From Citrobacter sp. RHB25-C09 (GTDB lineage: Bacteria > Pseudomonadota > Gammaproteobacteria > Enterobacterales > Enterobacteriaceae), in the NCBI RefSeq assembly GCF_013836145.1, contig NZ_CP057483.1, forward strand, positions 496,001-560,000: a DNA stretch of 64,000 nucleotides, given 5' to 3'. Both the position numbers and the translations under genes were made by a program. Each line of letters opens with the position of its first letter. Within the stretch, counting starts at the first letter, position 1. Under the pieces are notes generated by a model that was not told the origin of the DNA, searched no databases, and saw only the letters and a program-made list of their open reading frames with translations. Below are positions 42,902 to 51,088 of the stretch, piece by piece.

Positions 42902-42925
42902 TAAACTGTAGCAGGAAGGAACAGC

Positions 42926-45616
42926 ATGACAGATGTAACCGTAAAAACGCTGGCCGCAGAGATACAGACCTCGGTGGATCGCCTGGTACAGCAATTTGCT
43001 GATGCCGGTATCCCGAAGTCTGCTGATGACTCTGTGTCCGCACAAGAAAAACAGACTTTACTTGCCCACCTGAACCGTGAAAATGGCTCAGGTCCGGATA
43101 AGCTGACGCTGCAACGTAAAACGCGTAGCACCCTGAACATTCCTGGTACCGGTGGAAAAAGTAAATCGGTACAAATCGAAGTCCGCAAGAAGCGCACCTT
43201 TGTGAAACGCGATCCGCAAGAGGCTGAACGTCTTGTAGCGGAAGAGCAAGCGCAGCGTGAAGCGGAAGAGCAAGCCCGTCGTGAGGCAGAAGAATCGGCC
43301 AAACGCGAGGCGCAACAAAAAGCTGACCGTGAGGCCGCAGAACAAGCTAAGCGTGACACCGCTGATAAAGCGAAACGCGAAGCTGCGGAAAAAGACAAAG
43401 TGAGCAATCAACAGACTGACGATATGACCAAAACCGCCCAGGCCGAAAAAGCCCGCCGTGAGAATGAAGCTGCAGAGCTGAAGCGTAAAGCGGAAGAAGA
43501 AGCACGTCGCAAGCTTGAAGAAGAAGCACGTCGTATAGCAGAAGAAGCTCGCCGTATGGCAGAAGAAAACGAGAAGAACGGTGTGAATACCGCTGAACCG
43601 ACTGAAGATACCAGCGATTACCACGTTACAACTTCTCAGCACGCTCGCCAGGCAGAAGACGAAAACGACCGTGAAGTAGAAGGCGGCCGTGGTCGTGGAC
43701 GCAGTACCAAAGCTGCGCGTCCGGCGAAAAAAGGCAACAAGCATGCCGAATCCAAAGCCGATCGTGAAGAAGCGCGTGCAGCGGTTCGCGGTGGCAAAGG
43801 TGGCAAACAGCGTAAAGGTTCCGCACTGCAGCAGGGCTTCCAGAAGCCAGCGCAGGCTGTTAACCGTGACGTTGTGATTGGCGAAACCATCACCGTTGGC
43901 GATCTGGCGAACAAGATGGCGGTTAAAGGCTCTCAGGTCATCAAAGCGATGATGAAGCTGGGCGCAATGGCCACTATCAACCAGGTTATCGACCAGGAAA
44001 CCGCACAGCTGGTTGCCGAAGAGATGGGCCATAAAGTTATCCTGCGTCGTGAAAACGAGCTGGAAGAAGCGGTAATGAGCGACCGTGATACGGGTGCTGC
44101 GGCAGAACCGCGCGCACCGGTTGTAACCATCATGGGTCACGTTGACCACGGTAAAACCTCTCTGCTGGACTACATTCGTTCAACGAAAGTGGCCTCTGGC
44201 GAAGCGGGTGGCATTACCCAGCATATCGGTGCATACCACGTTGAAACTGACAACGGTATGATCACCTTCCTGGACACCCCGGGTCACGCCGCGTTTACCT
44301 CTATGCGTGCTCGTGGTGCGCAGGCAACGGATATCGTTGTTCTGGTTGTTGCAGCAGACGACGGCGTAATGCCGCAGACCATCGAAGCGATCCAGCACGC
44401 GAAAGCGGCGCAGGTGCCTCTGGTTGTTGCAGTGAACAAAATCGATAAGCCAGAAGCCGATCTGGATCGCGTTAAAAATGAACTGTCCCAGTACGGCGTT
44501 ATGCCGGAAGAGTGGGGCGGTGAAGCGCAGTTCATCCCAGTATCTGCAAAAGCCGGTACCGGTATTGACGACCTGCTGAACGCTATCCTGCTGCAAGCTG
44601 AAGTTCTGGAACTGAAAGCGGTTCGTAAAGGTATGGCGAGCGGCGCAGTCATCGAATCCTTCCTGGATAAAGGTCGTGGTCCGGTTGCAACCGTTCTGGT
44701 TCGTGAAGGTACCCTGAATAAGGGTGACATCGTTCTGTGTGGTTTCGAATACGGCCGTGTTCGTGCGATGCGTAACGAACTGGGCCAGGAAGTGCTGGAA
44801 GCGGGTCCGTCCATTCCGGTGGAAATCCTCGGCCTGTCCGGTGTTCCGGCTGCCGGTGATGAAGTGACCGTGGTACGTGACGAGAAGAAAGCGCGTGAAG
44901 TTGCACTGTACCGTCAGGGCAAATTCCGTGAAGTTAAACTGGCTCGTCAGCAGAAATCTAAACTTGAGAACATGTTCGCCAACATGACCGAAGGCGAAGT
45001 TCACGAAGTGAACGTCGTACTGAAGGCTGACGTTCAGGGTTCTGTAGAAGCGATCTCCGACTCCTTGCTGAAACTGTCTACCGACGAAGTGAAAGTGAAG
45101 ATCATCGGTTCTGGCGTTGGCGGTATCACCGAAACCGACGCGACGCTGGCTGCTGCGTCCAACGCTATCCTGGTTGGCTTCAACGTACGTGCTGATGCGT
45201 CTGCACGTAAAGTGATCGAATCTGAAAGTCTGGATCTGCGTTACTACTCCGTCATCTATAACCTGATCGACGAAGTGAAAGCGGCGATGAGCGGCATGCT
45301 GTCTCCGGAACTGAAACAGCAGATCATCGGTCTGGCTGAAGTGCGTGACGTGTTCAAATCACCGAAATTTGGTGCGATCGCGGGCTGTATGGTTACTGAA
45401 GGCACGATCAAACGTCACAACCCGATCCGCGTTCTGCGCGACAACGTGGTTATCTATGAAGGCGAGCTGGAATCCCTGCGCCGCTTCAAAGATGACGTTA
45501 ACGAAGTCCGTAACGGCATGGAATGTGGTATCGGCGTGAAGAACTACAACGACGTTCGCGTAGGCGACATGATCGAAGTGTTCGAAATTATCGAGATCCA
45601 ACGTACGATTGCATAA
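42926..45616 (+). CDS. infB: Translation initiation factor IF2
   Basis: GTPase that places initiator tRNA on the ribosome (896 residues; E. coli 890). The highly charged N-terminal part (about 95-300) is rich in EEQARREAEE-like repeats and explains the length difference. The G domain has G1 GHVDHGKTS, DTPGHAAF and NKIDKP. Internal starts known in E. coli are preserved: GTG at 43400 (Val159) and ATG at 43424 (Met167), which would give IF2-2 and IF2-3. The initiator tRNA metY is in the same transcript. Confidence 0.98.
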   Translation: MTDVTVKTLAAEIQTSVDRLVQQFADAGIPKSADDSVSAQEKQTLLAHLNRENGSGPDKLTLQRKTRSTLNIPGTGGKSKSVQIEVRKKRTFVKRDPQEAERLVAEEQAQREAEEQARREAEESAKREAQQKADREAAEQAKRDTADKAKREAAEKDKVSNQQTDDMTKTAQAEKARRENEAAELKRKAEEEARRKLEEEARRIAEEARRMAEENEKNGVNTAEPTEDTSDYHVTTSQHARQAEDENDREVEGGRGRGRSTKAARPAKKGNKHAESKADREEARAAVRGGKGGKQRKGSALQQGFQKPAQAVNRDVVIGETITVGDLANKMAVKGSQVIKAMMKLGAMATINQVIDQETAQLVAEEMGHKVILRRENELEEAVMSDRDTGAAAEPRAPVVTIMGHVDHGKTSLLDYIRSTKVASGEAGGITQHIGAYHVETDNGMITFLDTPGHAAFTSMRARGAQATDIVVLVVAADDGVMPQTIEAIQHAKAAQVPLVVAVNKIDKPEADLDRVKNELSQYGVMPEEWGGEAQFIPVSAKAGTGIDDLLNAILLQAEVLELKAVRKGMASGAVIESFLDKGRGPVATVLVREGTLNKGDIVLCGFEYGRVRAMRNELGQEVLEAGPSIPVEILGLSGVPAAGDEVTVVRDEKKAREVALYRQGKFREVKLARQQKSKLENMFANMTEGEVHEVNVVLKADVQGSVEAISDSLLKLSTDEVKVKIIGSGVGGITETDATLAAASNAILVGFNVRADASARKVIESESLDLRYYSVIYNLIDEVKAAMSGMLSPELKQQIIGLAEVRDVFKSPKFGAIAGCMVTEGTIKRHNPIRVLRDNVVIYEGELESLRRFKDDVNEVRNGMECGIGVKNYNDVRVGDMIEVFEIIEIQRTIA

Positions 45617-45626
45617 TCTTCGTAAT

Positions 45627-45715
45627 GCCCGGTGGCACTTCGTTTACCGGGCCTACGGCCGGGTTGTAGGCCTGATAAGCGTAGCGCCATCAGGCTTCGA
45701 AGCGCCACCCGGCAT
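45627..45715. repeat. REP/BIME element inside the operon (infB-rbfA)
   Basis: REP GCCCGGTGGCACTTCGTTTA followed by CCGGGCC (45627-45657), inverted REP GTAGGCCTGATAAGCGTAGC followed by GCCATCAGGC (45666-45695), and a third half unit GCGCCACCCGGC. It combines two REP stem families in one element and splits infB from rbfA. Confidence 0.9.
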
Positions 45716-45722
45716 GAATTTT

Positions 45723-45747
45723 AAAAAGGGGCTGATGCCCCTTTTTT
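45723..45747 (+). terminator. Internal terminator between infB and rbfA
   Basis: AAAAAGGGGC-TGAT-GCCCCTTTTTT sits 16 bases before the rbfA start. It would attenuate transcription within the operon. Confidence 0.85.
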
Positions 45748-45763
45748 GTCTGGAGAATTGAAT

Positions 45764-46168
45764 ATGGCGAAAGAATTTGGTCGCCCACAGCGTGTGGCGC
45801 AGGAGATGCAGAAAGAAATCGCAATCATCCTGCAGCGCGAAATTAAAGATCCGCGTCTGGGCATGATGACCACCGTTTCTGGTGTCGAAATGTCTCGCGA
45901 TCTGGCTTATGCGAAAGTGTTTGTCACCTTCCTGAATGACAAAGATGAAGCCGCGATCAAAGCGGGCATCAAAGCGCTCCAGGAAGCGTCCGGTTTTATC
46001 CGCTCTCTGCTGGGTAAAGCGATGCGTCTGCGTATCGTGCCGGAACTGACCTTCTTCTACGATAACTCGCTGGTTGAAGGGATGCGCATGTCTAACCTGG
46101 TGACCAGCGTGGTAAAACATGACGATGAACGTCGTGTGAACCCAGCGGACGACAGCAAGGAGGACTAA
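45764..46168 (+). CDS. rbfA: Ribosome-binding factor A
   Basis: KH-fold factor (134 residues; E. coli 133) for 16S rRNA 5'-end maturation and cold growth. Start MAKEFGRPQRVAQEM at 45764 follows GGAG; an in-frame ATG-like start lies 18 bases upstream. The stop shares a base with the truB start (TAATG). Confidence 0.96.
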   Translation: MAKEFGRPQRVAQEMQKEIAIILQREIKDPRLGMMTTVSGVEMSRDLAYAKVFVTFLNDKDEAAIKAGIKALQEASGFIRSLLGKAMRLRIVPELTFFYDNSLVEGMRMSNLVTSVVKHDDERRVNPADDSKED

Positions 46169-47112
46169 TGAGTCGTCCTCGTCGTCGTGGTCGCGACATT
46201 CACGGTGTCCTGCTGCTGGATAAGCCGCAGGGCATGTCCAGCAATGACGTTCTGCAAAAAGTAAAACGCCTCTACAATGCCAACCGCGCCGGTCATACCG
46301 GGGCGCTGGATCCGTTAGCGACCGGCATGTTGCCGATCTGCCTCGGAGAAGCGACTAAGTTTTCGCAGTATCTGCTGGATTCCGACAAGCGTTACCGGGT
46401 GATTGCCCGTCTGGGTCAGCGTACTGACACCTCCGACGCCGATGGGCAAATCGTGCAGGAGCGTCCGGTGACCTTTACGGCGGAACAACTTTCCGCCGCG
46501 CTGGAGACATTCCGGGGCGATATCGAACAGGTTCCGTCGATGTATTCGGCACTGAAGTACCAGGGCAAAAAGCTGTATGAATACGCGCGCCAGGGCATTG
46601 AAGTCCCGCGCGAAGCCCGGCCGATAACCGTTTATGAATTGCTGTTTATCCGCCATGAAGGGGATGAACTGGAGCTGGAAGTCCACTGCTCGAAAGGCAC
46701 CTACATTCGTACCATCATTGACGATTTGGGTGAGAAGTTGGGCTGTGGCGCGCATGTGACCTACCTGCGTCGTCTGACCGTCAGCAAATATCCAGTCGAC
46801 CGGATGGTCACCCTGGAGCGTTTGCGCGAGCTGGTTGAGCAGGCGGAGCTGGAGGGGATCCCGGCAGCACAACGGCTTGATCCGCTGCTGATGCCGATGG
46901 ACAGTCCGGCATCGGACTACCCAGTCGTTAATCTGCCGCTAACCTCTTCTGTCTACTTTAAAAATGGTAATCCGGTTCGCACTTCGGGCGCGCCGCTGGA
47001 AGGGCTGGTTCGCGTGACGGAAGGCGATGACGGCAAATTTATCGGTATGGGCGAGATCGACGATGAAGGCCGCGTGGCGCCTCGTCGACTGGTGGTTGAG
47101 TATCCTGCTTAA
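46168..47112 (+). CDS. truB: tRNA pseudouridine-55 synthase TruB
   Basis: Makes pseudouridine 55 in the T loop of all elongator tRNAs. The 314 residues equal E. coli. Catalytic Asp48 lies in AGHTGALDPLATG; the C-terminal PUA-like domain is near 250-314. Overlaps rbfA by one base. Confidence 0.98.
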   Translation: MSRPRRRGRDIHGVLLLDKPQGMSSNDVLQKVKRLYNANRAGHTGALDPLATGMLPICLGEATKFSQYLLDSDKRYRVIARLGQRTDTSDADGQIVQERPVTFTAEQLSAALETFRGDIEQVPSMYSALKYQGKKLYEYARQGIEVPREARPITVYELLFIRHEGDELELEVHCSKGTYIRTIIDDLGEKLGCGAHVTYLRRLTVSKYPVDRMVTLERLRELVEQAELEGIPAAQRLDPLLMPMDSPASDYPVVNLPLTSSVYFKNGNPVRTSGAPLEGLVRVTEGDDGKFIGMGEIDDEGRVAPRRLVVEYPA

Positions 47113-47204
47113 TGCAGCGCCGTCTTGCGATAAAGGGGCGCTGCGAGTAGAATATTGCCGCTTAACATCGCGTAAACTTTTTAACAGTTCGCACGGTGTT
47201 TAAC

Positions 47205-47300
47205 ATGGGGTTGCTGAATTAGAGATTGGCACCCTTTCATTCTTTTTATTTTTGGAGTTCATCATGTCTCTAAGCGTTGAAGCTAAAGCTAAAATCGTTT
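47205..47300 (+). promoter_or_regulatory. S15-responsive rpsO leader region
   Basis: The leader and first codons of rpsO in E. coli fold into a pseudoknot bound by S15, which traps the ribosome. The sequence around the ribosome-binding site (TTTTTGGAGTTCATCATG) and the preceding pyrimidine-rich stretch fit that arrangement. I did not fold it; limits are approximate. Confidence 0.45.
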
Positions 47301-47533
47301 CCGAGTTTGGTCGTGGTACTAACGACAGCGGTTCTACCGAAGTTCAGGTTGCTCTGCTGACTGCACAGATTAACCACCTGCAGGGTCACTTTGCAGAGCA
47401 CAAAAAAGATCACCACAGCCGTCGTGGTCTGCTGCGCATGGTTTCTCAGCGTCGTAAACTGCTCGACTACCTGAAACGTAAAGATGTTGCACGCTACACC
47501 GCGCTGATCGAGCGTCTGGGTCTGCGTCGCTAA
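47264..47533 (+). CDS. rpsO: 30S ribosomal protein S15
   Basis: Primary 16S rRNA-binding protein (89 residues). The start MSLSVEAKAKIVSEFG at 47264 follows TTTGGAG. The HHSRRGLLRMVSQRRKLLDYL segment is the family RNA-binding helix. Autogenous control acts at its leader. A bidirectional terminator follows. Confidence 0.98.
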   Translation: MSLSVEAKAKIVSEFGRGTNDSGSTEVQVALLTAQINHLQGHFAEHKKDHHSRRGLLRMVSQRRKLLDYLKRKDVARYTALIERLGLRR

Positions 47534-47547
47534 TTCTTGCGAGTTTC

Positions 47548-47577
47548 AAAAAAAGGGGCCTTCAAGGCCCCTTTTTT
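47548..47577. terminator. Terminator between rpsO and pnp
   Basis: AAAAAAAGGGGCCTT-C-AAGGCCCCTTTTTT is symmetric with A and T runs on both sides. It partly ends rpsO transcripts and, on the minus strand, could end the SraG antisense RNA. Confidence 0.85.
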
Positions 47578-47761
47578 CAAGTGGATGGCAGCAATTCACT
47601 GGAAACTAATGTATTGTTGCTATGAATGATCTTCCGTCGCAGAGGTTCGCGCGGCTAATGAGAGGCTTTACCCAAAGTGAATGGGTTAGGGTTGTCATTA
47701 GTCGCGAGGATGCGCTGAAGATCGGGTATTAACGATGGCATAACTCATGTCATCAATATTG
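47549..47761 (-). ncRNA. sraG: Candidate antisense small RNA SraG
   Basis: In E. coli SraG is transcribed against the pnp leader in the rpsO-pnp gap. Here a minus-strand -10 TAATAT (47773-47768) is placed to start RNA near 47761, and the rpsO terminator works on that strand. Assignment rests on position plus these signals; the ends are estimates and the 3' end may lie earlier, near 47595. Confidence 0.4.
47628..47723 (+). promoter_or_regulatory. RNase III-type autoregulatory hairpin in the pnp leader
   Basis: GATCTTC (47628-47634) pairs with GAAGATC (47717-47723), and further in CGCG...GGCTAATGA pairs with TCATTAGTCGCG, giving a long interrupted stem. In E. coli RNase III cuts this stem and PNPase then binds the processed leader to repress its own translation. 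Confidence 0.75.
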
Positions 47762-47775
47762 GAAAGGATATTATT

Positions 47776-49908
47776 TTGCTTAATCCGATCGTTCGTAAAT
47801 TCCAGTACGGTCAGCATACCGTTACGCTGGAAACTGGCATGATGGCGCGTCAAGCCACTGCCGCTGTTATGGTTAGCATGGATGACACTGCGGTATTCGT
47901 AACCGTGGTTGGCCAGAAAAAAGCGAAACCCGGCCAGGACTTCTTCCCGCTGACCGTTAACTATCAGGAGCGTACCTACGCTGCTGGCCGTATCCCAGGC
48001 AGCTTCTTCCGTCGTGAAGGCCGCCCAAGCGAAGGCGAAACCCTGATCGCGCGTCTGATTGACCGCCCGGTTCGCCCGCTGTTCCCGGAAGGCTTCGTTA
48101 ACGAAGTTCAGGTTATCGCTACCGTTGTTTCCGTTAACCCGCAGGTTAACCCGGATATCGTCGCGATGATCGGCGCATCGGCTGCGCTGTCCCTGTCTGG
48201 TATTCCGTTCAACGGCCCGATTGGTGCTGCGCGCGTAGGTTACATCAACGACCAGTACGTACTGAACCCGACTCAGGATGAACTCAAAGAGAGCAAACTG
48301 GACCTGGTAGTTGCGGGTACCGAAGCGGCTGTGCTGATGGTTGAATCCGAAGCGGAACTGCTGAGTGAAGATCAGATGCTGGGCGCGGTTGTGTTTGGTC
48401 ACGATCAGCAGCAGGTTGTTATCAAAGAGATCAACGAGCTGGTGAAAGAAGCGGGTAAACCGCGTTGGGACTGGCAGCCGGAAGCCGTAAACGACGCGCT
48501 GAATGCGCGCGTTGCAGCACTGGCAGAGTCCCGTCTGAGCGACGCTTACCGTATCACCGACAAACAAGAGCGTTATGCTCAGGTTGACGTGATCAAATCT
48601 GAAACCATCGATGCTCTGCTGGCTGAAGACGAAACCCTGGACGCTAACGAACTGGGTGAAATCCTGCACGCTATCGAGAAAAATGTCGTTCGTAGCCGCG
48701 TACTGGCTGGCGAACCGCGTATTGATGGTCGTGAAAAAGACATGATCCGTGGTCTGGACGTGCGTACTGGCGTTCTGCCGCGTACTCACGGTTCCGCACT
48801 GTTCACCCGTGGTGAGACTCAGGCACTGGTTACTGCAACTCTGGGTACCACGCGTGATGCGCAGAACCTCGACGAGCTGATGGGCGAGCGTACTGACAAC
48901 TTCCTGTTCCACTACAACTTCCCTCCGTACTGCGTCGGTGAGACGGGTATGGTTGGTTCTCCGAAGCGTCGTGAAATTGGTCACGGTCGTCTCGCGAAGC
49001 GTGGCGTACTGGCAGTCATGCCGGATCTGGACAAATTCCCGTACACCGTGCGTGTGGTTTCTGAAATCACTGAATCCAACGGTTCTTCTTCTATGGCTTC
49101 CGTGTGTGGCGCTTCCCTGGCGCTGATGGATGCAGGTGTGCCGATCAAAGCGGCCGTTGCAGGCATCGCGATGGGTCTGGTGAAAGAAGGCGACAACTAT
49201 GTTGTTCTGTCTGACATCCTGGGCGACGAAGACCACCTGGGCGATATGGACTTCAAAGTGGCGGGTTCCCGCGACGGTATCTCTGCACTGCAGATGGATA
49301 TCAAAATTGAAGGTATCACTAAAGAGATCATGCAGGTTGCGCTGAATCAGGCTAAAGGTGCGCGTCTGCACATCCTGGGCGTGATGGAACAGGCGATCAA
49401 CGCGCCGCGTGGCGATATCTCTCAGTTCGCTCCGCGTATCCACACCATTAAGATCAGCCCGGACAAGATCAAAGACGTGATCGGTAAGGGCGGTTCTGTG
49501 ATCCGTGCGCTGACTGAAGAAACCGGCACCACCATCGAAATCGAAGATGACGGTACTGTGAAAATCGCAGCGACCGACGGCGAAAAAGCAAAATATGCTA
49601 TCCAGCGTATCGAAGAGATCACCGCTGAAATCGAAGTGGGTCGTATCTACAACGGTAAAGTGACCCGTATCGTTGACTTTGGCGCGTTTGTTGCTATCGG
49701 CGGCGGTAAAGAAGGTCTGGTTCACATCTCTCAGATCGCTGACAAGCGCGTTGAGAAAGTGACTGACTATCTGCAGATGGGCCAGGAAGTACCGGTTAAA
49801 GTTCTGGAAGTTGACCGCCAGGGCCGCGTTCGTCTGAGCATCAAAGAAGCAACTGAGCAGTCTCAGCCAGGCGCTGCGCCGGAAGCTCCGGCAGAGCAGG
49901 GCGAGTAA
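47776..49908 (+). CDS. pnp: Polyribonucleotide nucleotidyltransferase (PNPase)
   Basis: Trimeric 3'-5' phosphorolytic exoribonuclease and part of the degradosome. The 710 residues start with the rare TTG codon (LLNPIVRK), known for this gene, with AAAGGA upstream. Two RNase PH domains (1-220 and about 310-545) flank an alpha-helical linker; KH (about 553-620, VIGKGGSVIRALTEETG) and S1 (about 622-690) follow. Confidence 0.98.
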   Translation: MLNPIVRKFQYGQHTVTLETGMMARQATAAVMVSMDDTAVFVTVVGQKKAKPGQDFFPLTVNYQERTYAAGRIPGSFFRREGRPSEGETLIARLIDRPVRPLFPEGFVNEVQVIATVVSVNPQVNPDIVAMIGASAALSLSGIPFNGPIGAARVGYINDQYVLNPTQDELKESKLDLVVAGTEAAVLMVESEAELLSEDQMLGAVVFGHDQQQVVIKEINELVKEAGKPRWDWQPEAVNDALNARVAALAESRLSDAYRITDKQERYAQVDVIKSETIDALLAEDETLDANELGEILHAIEKNVVRSRVLAGEPRIDGREKDMIRGLDVRTGVLPRTHGSALFTRGETQALVTATLGTTRDAQNLDELMGERTDNFLFHYNFPPYCVGETGMVGSPKRREIGHGRLAKRGVLAVMPDLDKFPYTVRVVSEITESNGSSSMASVCGASLALMDAGVPIKAAVAGIAMGLVKEGDNYVVLSDILGDEDHLGDMDFKVAGSRDGISALQMDIKIEGITKEIMQVALNQAKGARLHILGVMEQAINAPRGDISQFAPRIHTIKISPDKIKDVIGKGGSVIRALTEETGTTIEIEDDGTVKIAATDGEKAKYAIQRIEEITAEIEVGRIYNGKVTRIVDFGAFVAIGGGKEGLVHISQIADKRVEKVTDYLQMGQEVPVKVLEVDRQGRVRLSIKEATEQSQPGAAPEAPAEQGE

Positions 49909-49918
49909 GGTTGTTTTT

Positions 49919-49945
49919 GCCCTCCGCATCAGCGGAGGGCTTTTA
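49919..49945 (+). terminator. Terminator after pnp
   Basis: GCCCTCCGC-ATCA-GCGGAGGGC followed by TTTT, 10 bases past the pnp stop. Confidence 0.85.
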
Positions 49946-50016
49946 ACCTGGCAGGACGCCTTGTTAACAACCGGGGAACAGGACGTTCATTCAATCGTTG
50001 TCTTCGGGAGTGGGAA

Positions 50017-50901
50017 ATGAAGCCTTTTTTGCGCTGGTGTTTCGTTGCGACAGCACTCACGCTGGCTGGATGCAGTAATTCCGCCTGGCGTAAGAGTGAA
50101 GTCCTCGCGGTACCATTGCAACCGACGTTACAGCAGGAAGTGATTCTGGCACGCATGGAACAAATTCTTGCCAGTCGGGCTTTAACCGATGACGAACGCG
50201 CGCAGCTTTTATATGAGCGCGGAGTGTTGTATGATAGTCTCGGTCTGAGGGCATTAGCGCGAAATGATTTTTCACAAGCGTTAGCCATCCGACCTGATAT
50301 GCCTGAAGTATTCAATTACTTAGGCATTTATTTAACGCAGGCAGGCAATTTTGATGCTGCCTATGAAGCGTTTGATTCTGTACTTGAGCTTGATCCAACT
50401 TACAACTACGCGCACTTAAATCGCGGTATCGCATTGTATTACGGCGGCCGTGACAAGTTAGCGCAAGATGATCTGCTGGCGTTTTATCAAGACGATCCCA
50501 ATGATCCTTTCCGCAGTCTGTGGCTTTATCTCGCTGAGCAGAAGCTCAATGAGAAGCAGGCGAAAGAAGCGTTAAACGAGCGCTTCGAGAAATCGGATAA
50601 AGAGCAATGGGGATGGAACATTGTCGAGTTCTACCTGGGCAACATTAGCGAATCCACGCTAATGGAAAGGCTCAAGGCGGACGCAACGGATAACACCTCG
50701 CTCGCTGAGCATCTCAGTGAAACCAACTTCTATTTAGGTAAGTACTACCTAAGTCTGGGGGATTTGGACAGCGCTACGGCATTGTTCAAACTGGCGGTGG
50801 CTAACAACGTTCATAACTTTGTTGAGCACCGATATGCATTGTTGGAATTATCGCTCCTGGGCCAGGACCAAGATGACCTGGCAGAATCGGACCAGCAATA
50901 G
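50017..50901 (+). CDS. nlpI: Outer-membrane lipoprotein NlpI
   Basis: TPR-containing lipoprotein (294 residues) that serves as adaptor for the protease Prc and for peptidoglycan endopeptidases such as MepS. Lipobox LTLAGC with the lipidated Cys19. TPR-like repeats run over about 60-200 (ALARNDFSQALAIRPDMPEVFNY and similar). Its gene separates pnp from deaD; in E. coli deaD promoters lie inside nlpI. Confidence 0.97.
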   Translation: MKPFLRWCFVATALTLAGCSNSAWRKSEVLAVPLQPTLQQEVILARMEQILASRALTDDERAQLLYERGVLYDSLGLRALARNDFSQALAIRPDMPEVFNYLGIYLTQAGNFDAAYEAFDSVLELDPTYNYAHLNRGIALYYGGRDKLAQDDLLAFYQDDPNDPFRSLWLYLAEQKLNEKQAKEALNERFEKSDKEQWGWNIVEFYLGNISESTLMERLKADATDNTSLAEHLSETNFYLGKYYLSLGDLDSATALFKLAVANNVHNFVEHRYALLELSLLGQDQDDLAESDQQ

Positions 50902-51007
50902 CTGACGTACACATCAGCCCGTAATCTCTTTTGATTGCCATCACCTTCGCGGGTGAGGGCGTTGTTGTTCGTCAATACACCTACTTTGAGCCGGTTCACA
51001 CTTTTCA

Positions 51008-51088
51008 ATGAAAATTGCAGATCAATTTCATGATGAGTTATGTAGACTGGCCGCCATTAATTTTGAGGCACACGTACTACATGGCTGA
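51008..51088 (+). CDS. yrbN: Small protein YrbN upstream of deaD
   Basis: A 26-codon ORF, too short for ordinary gene finding, starting [19 protein letters not shown] and ending VLHG. As far as I recall it is identical to E. coli YrbN, which is translated. The TGA stop lies 8 bases inside deaD (overlap ATGGCTGA), so its translation probably couples to deaD. The +1-shifted frame over the same DNA is the old N-terminal extension of DeaD, whose conservation is better explained by yrbN. Confidence 0.85.

Noticed and set aside
43088..44149. 353-codon phenylalanine-rich antisense frame over infB
   Set aside because: The F/C-rich composition reflects the complement of Lys/Glu codons; no start signals.
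47698..49929. 743-codon open frame antisense to pnp
   Set aside because: Long antisense frames arise from the strong codon bias of highly expressed genes; it has no ribosome-binding site and low-complexity composition. pnp is certain on the other strand.
51015..51080. 22-codon N-terminal extension of DeaD
   Set aside because: The same bases encode YrbN in another frame, which explains their conservation; MAEFETTF is the accepted start.
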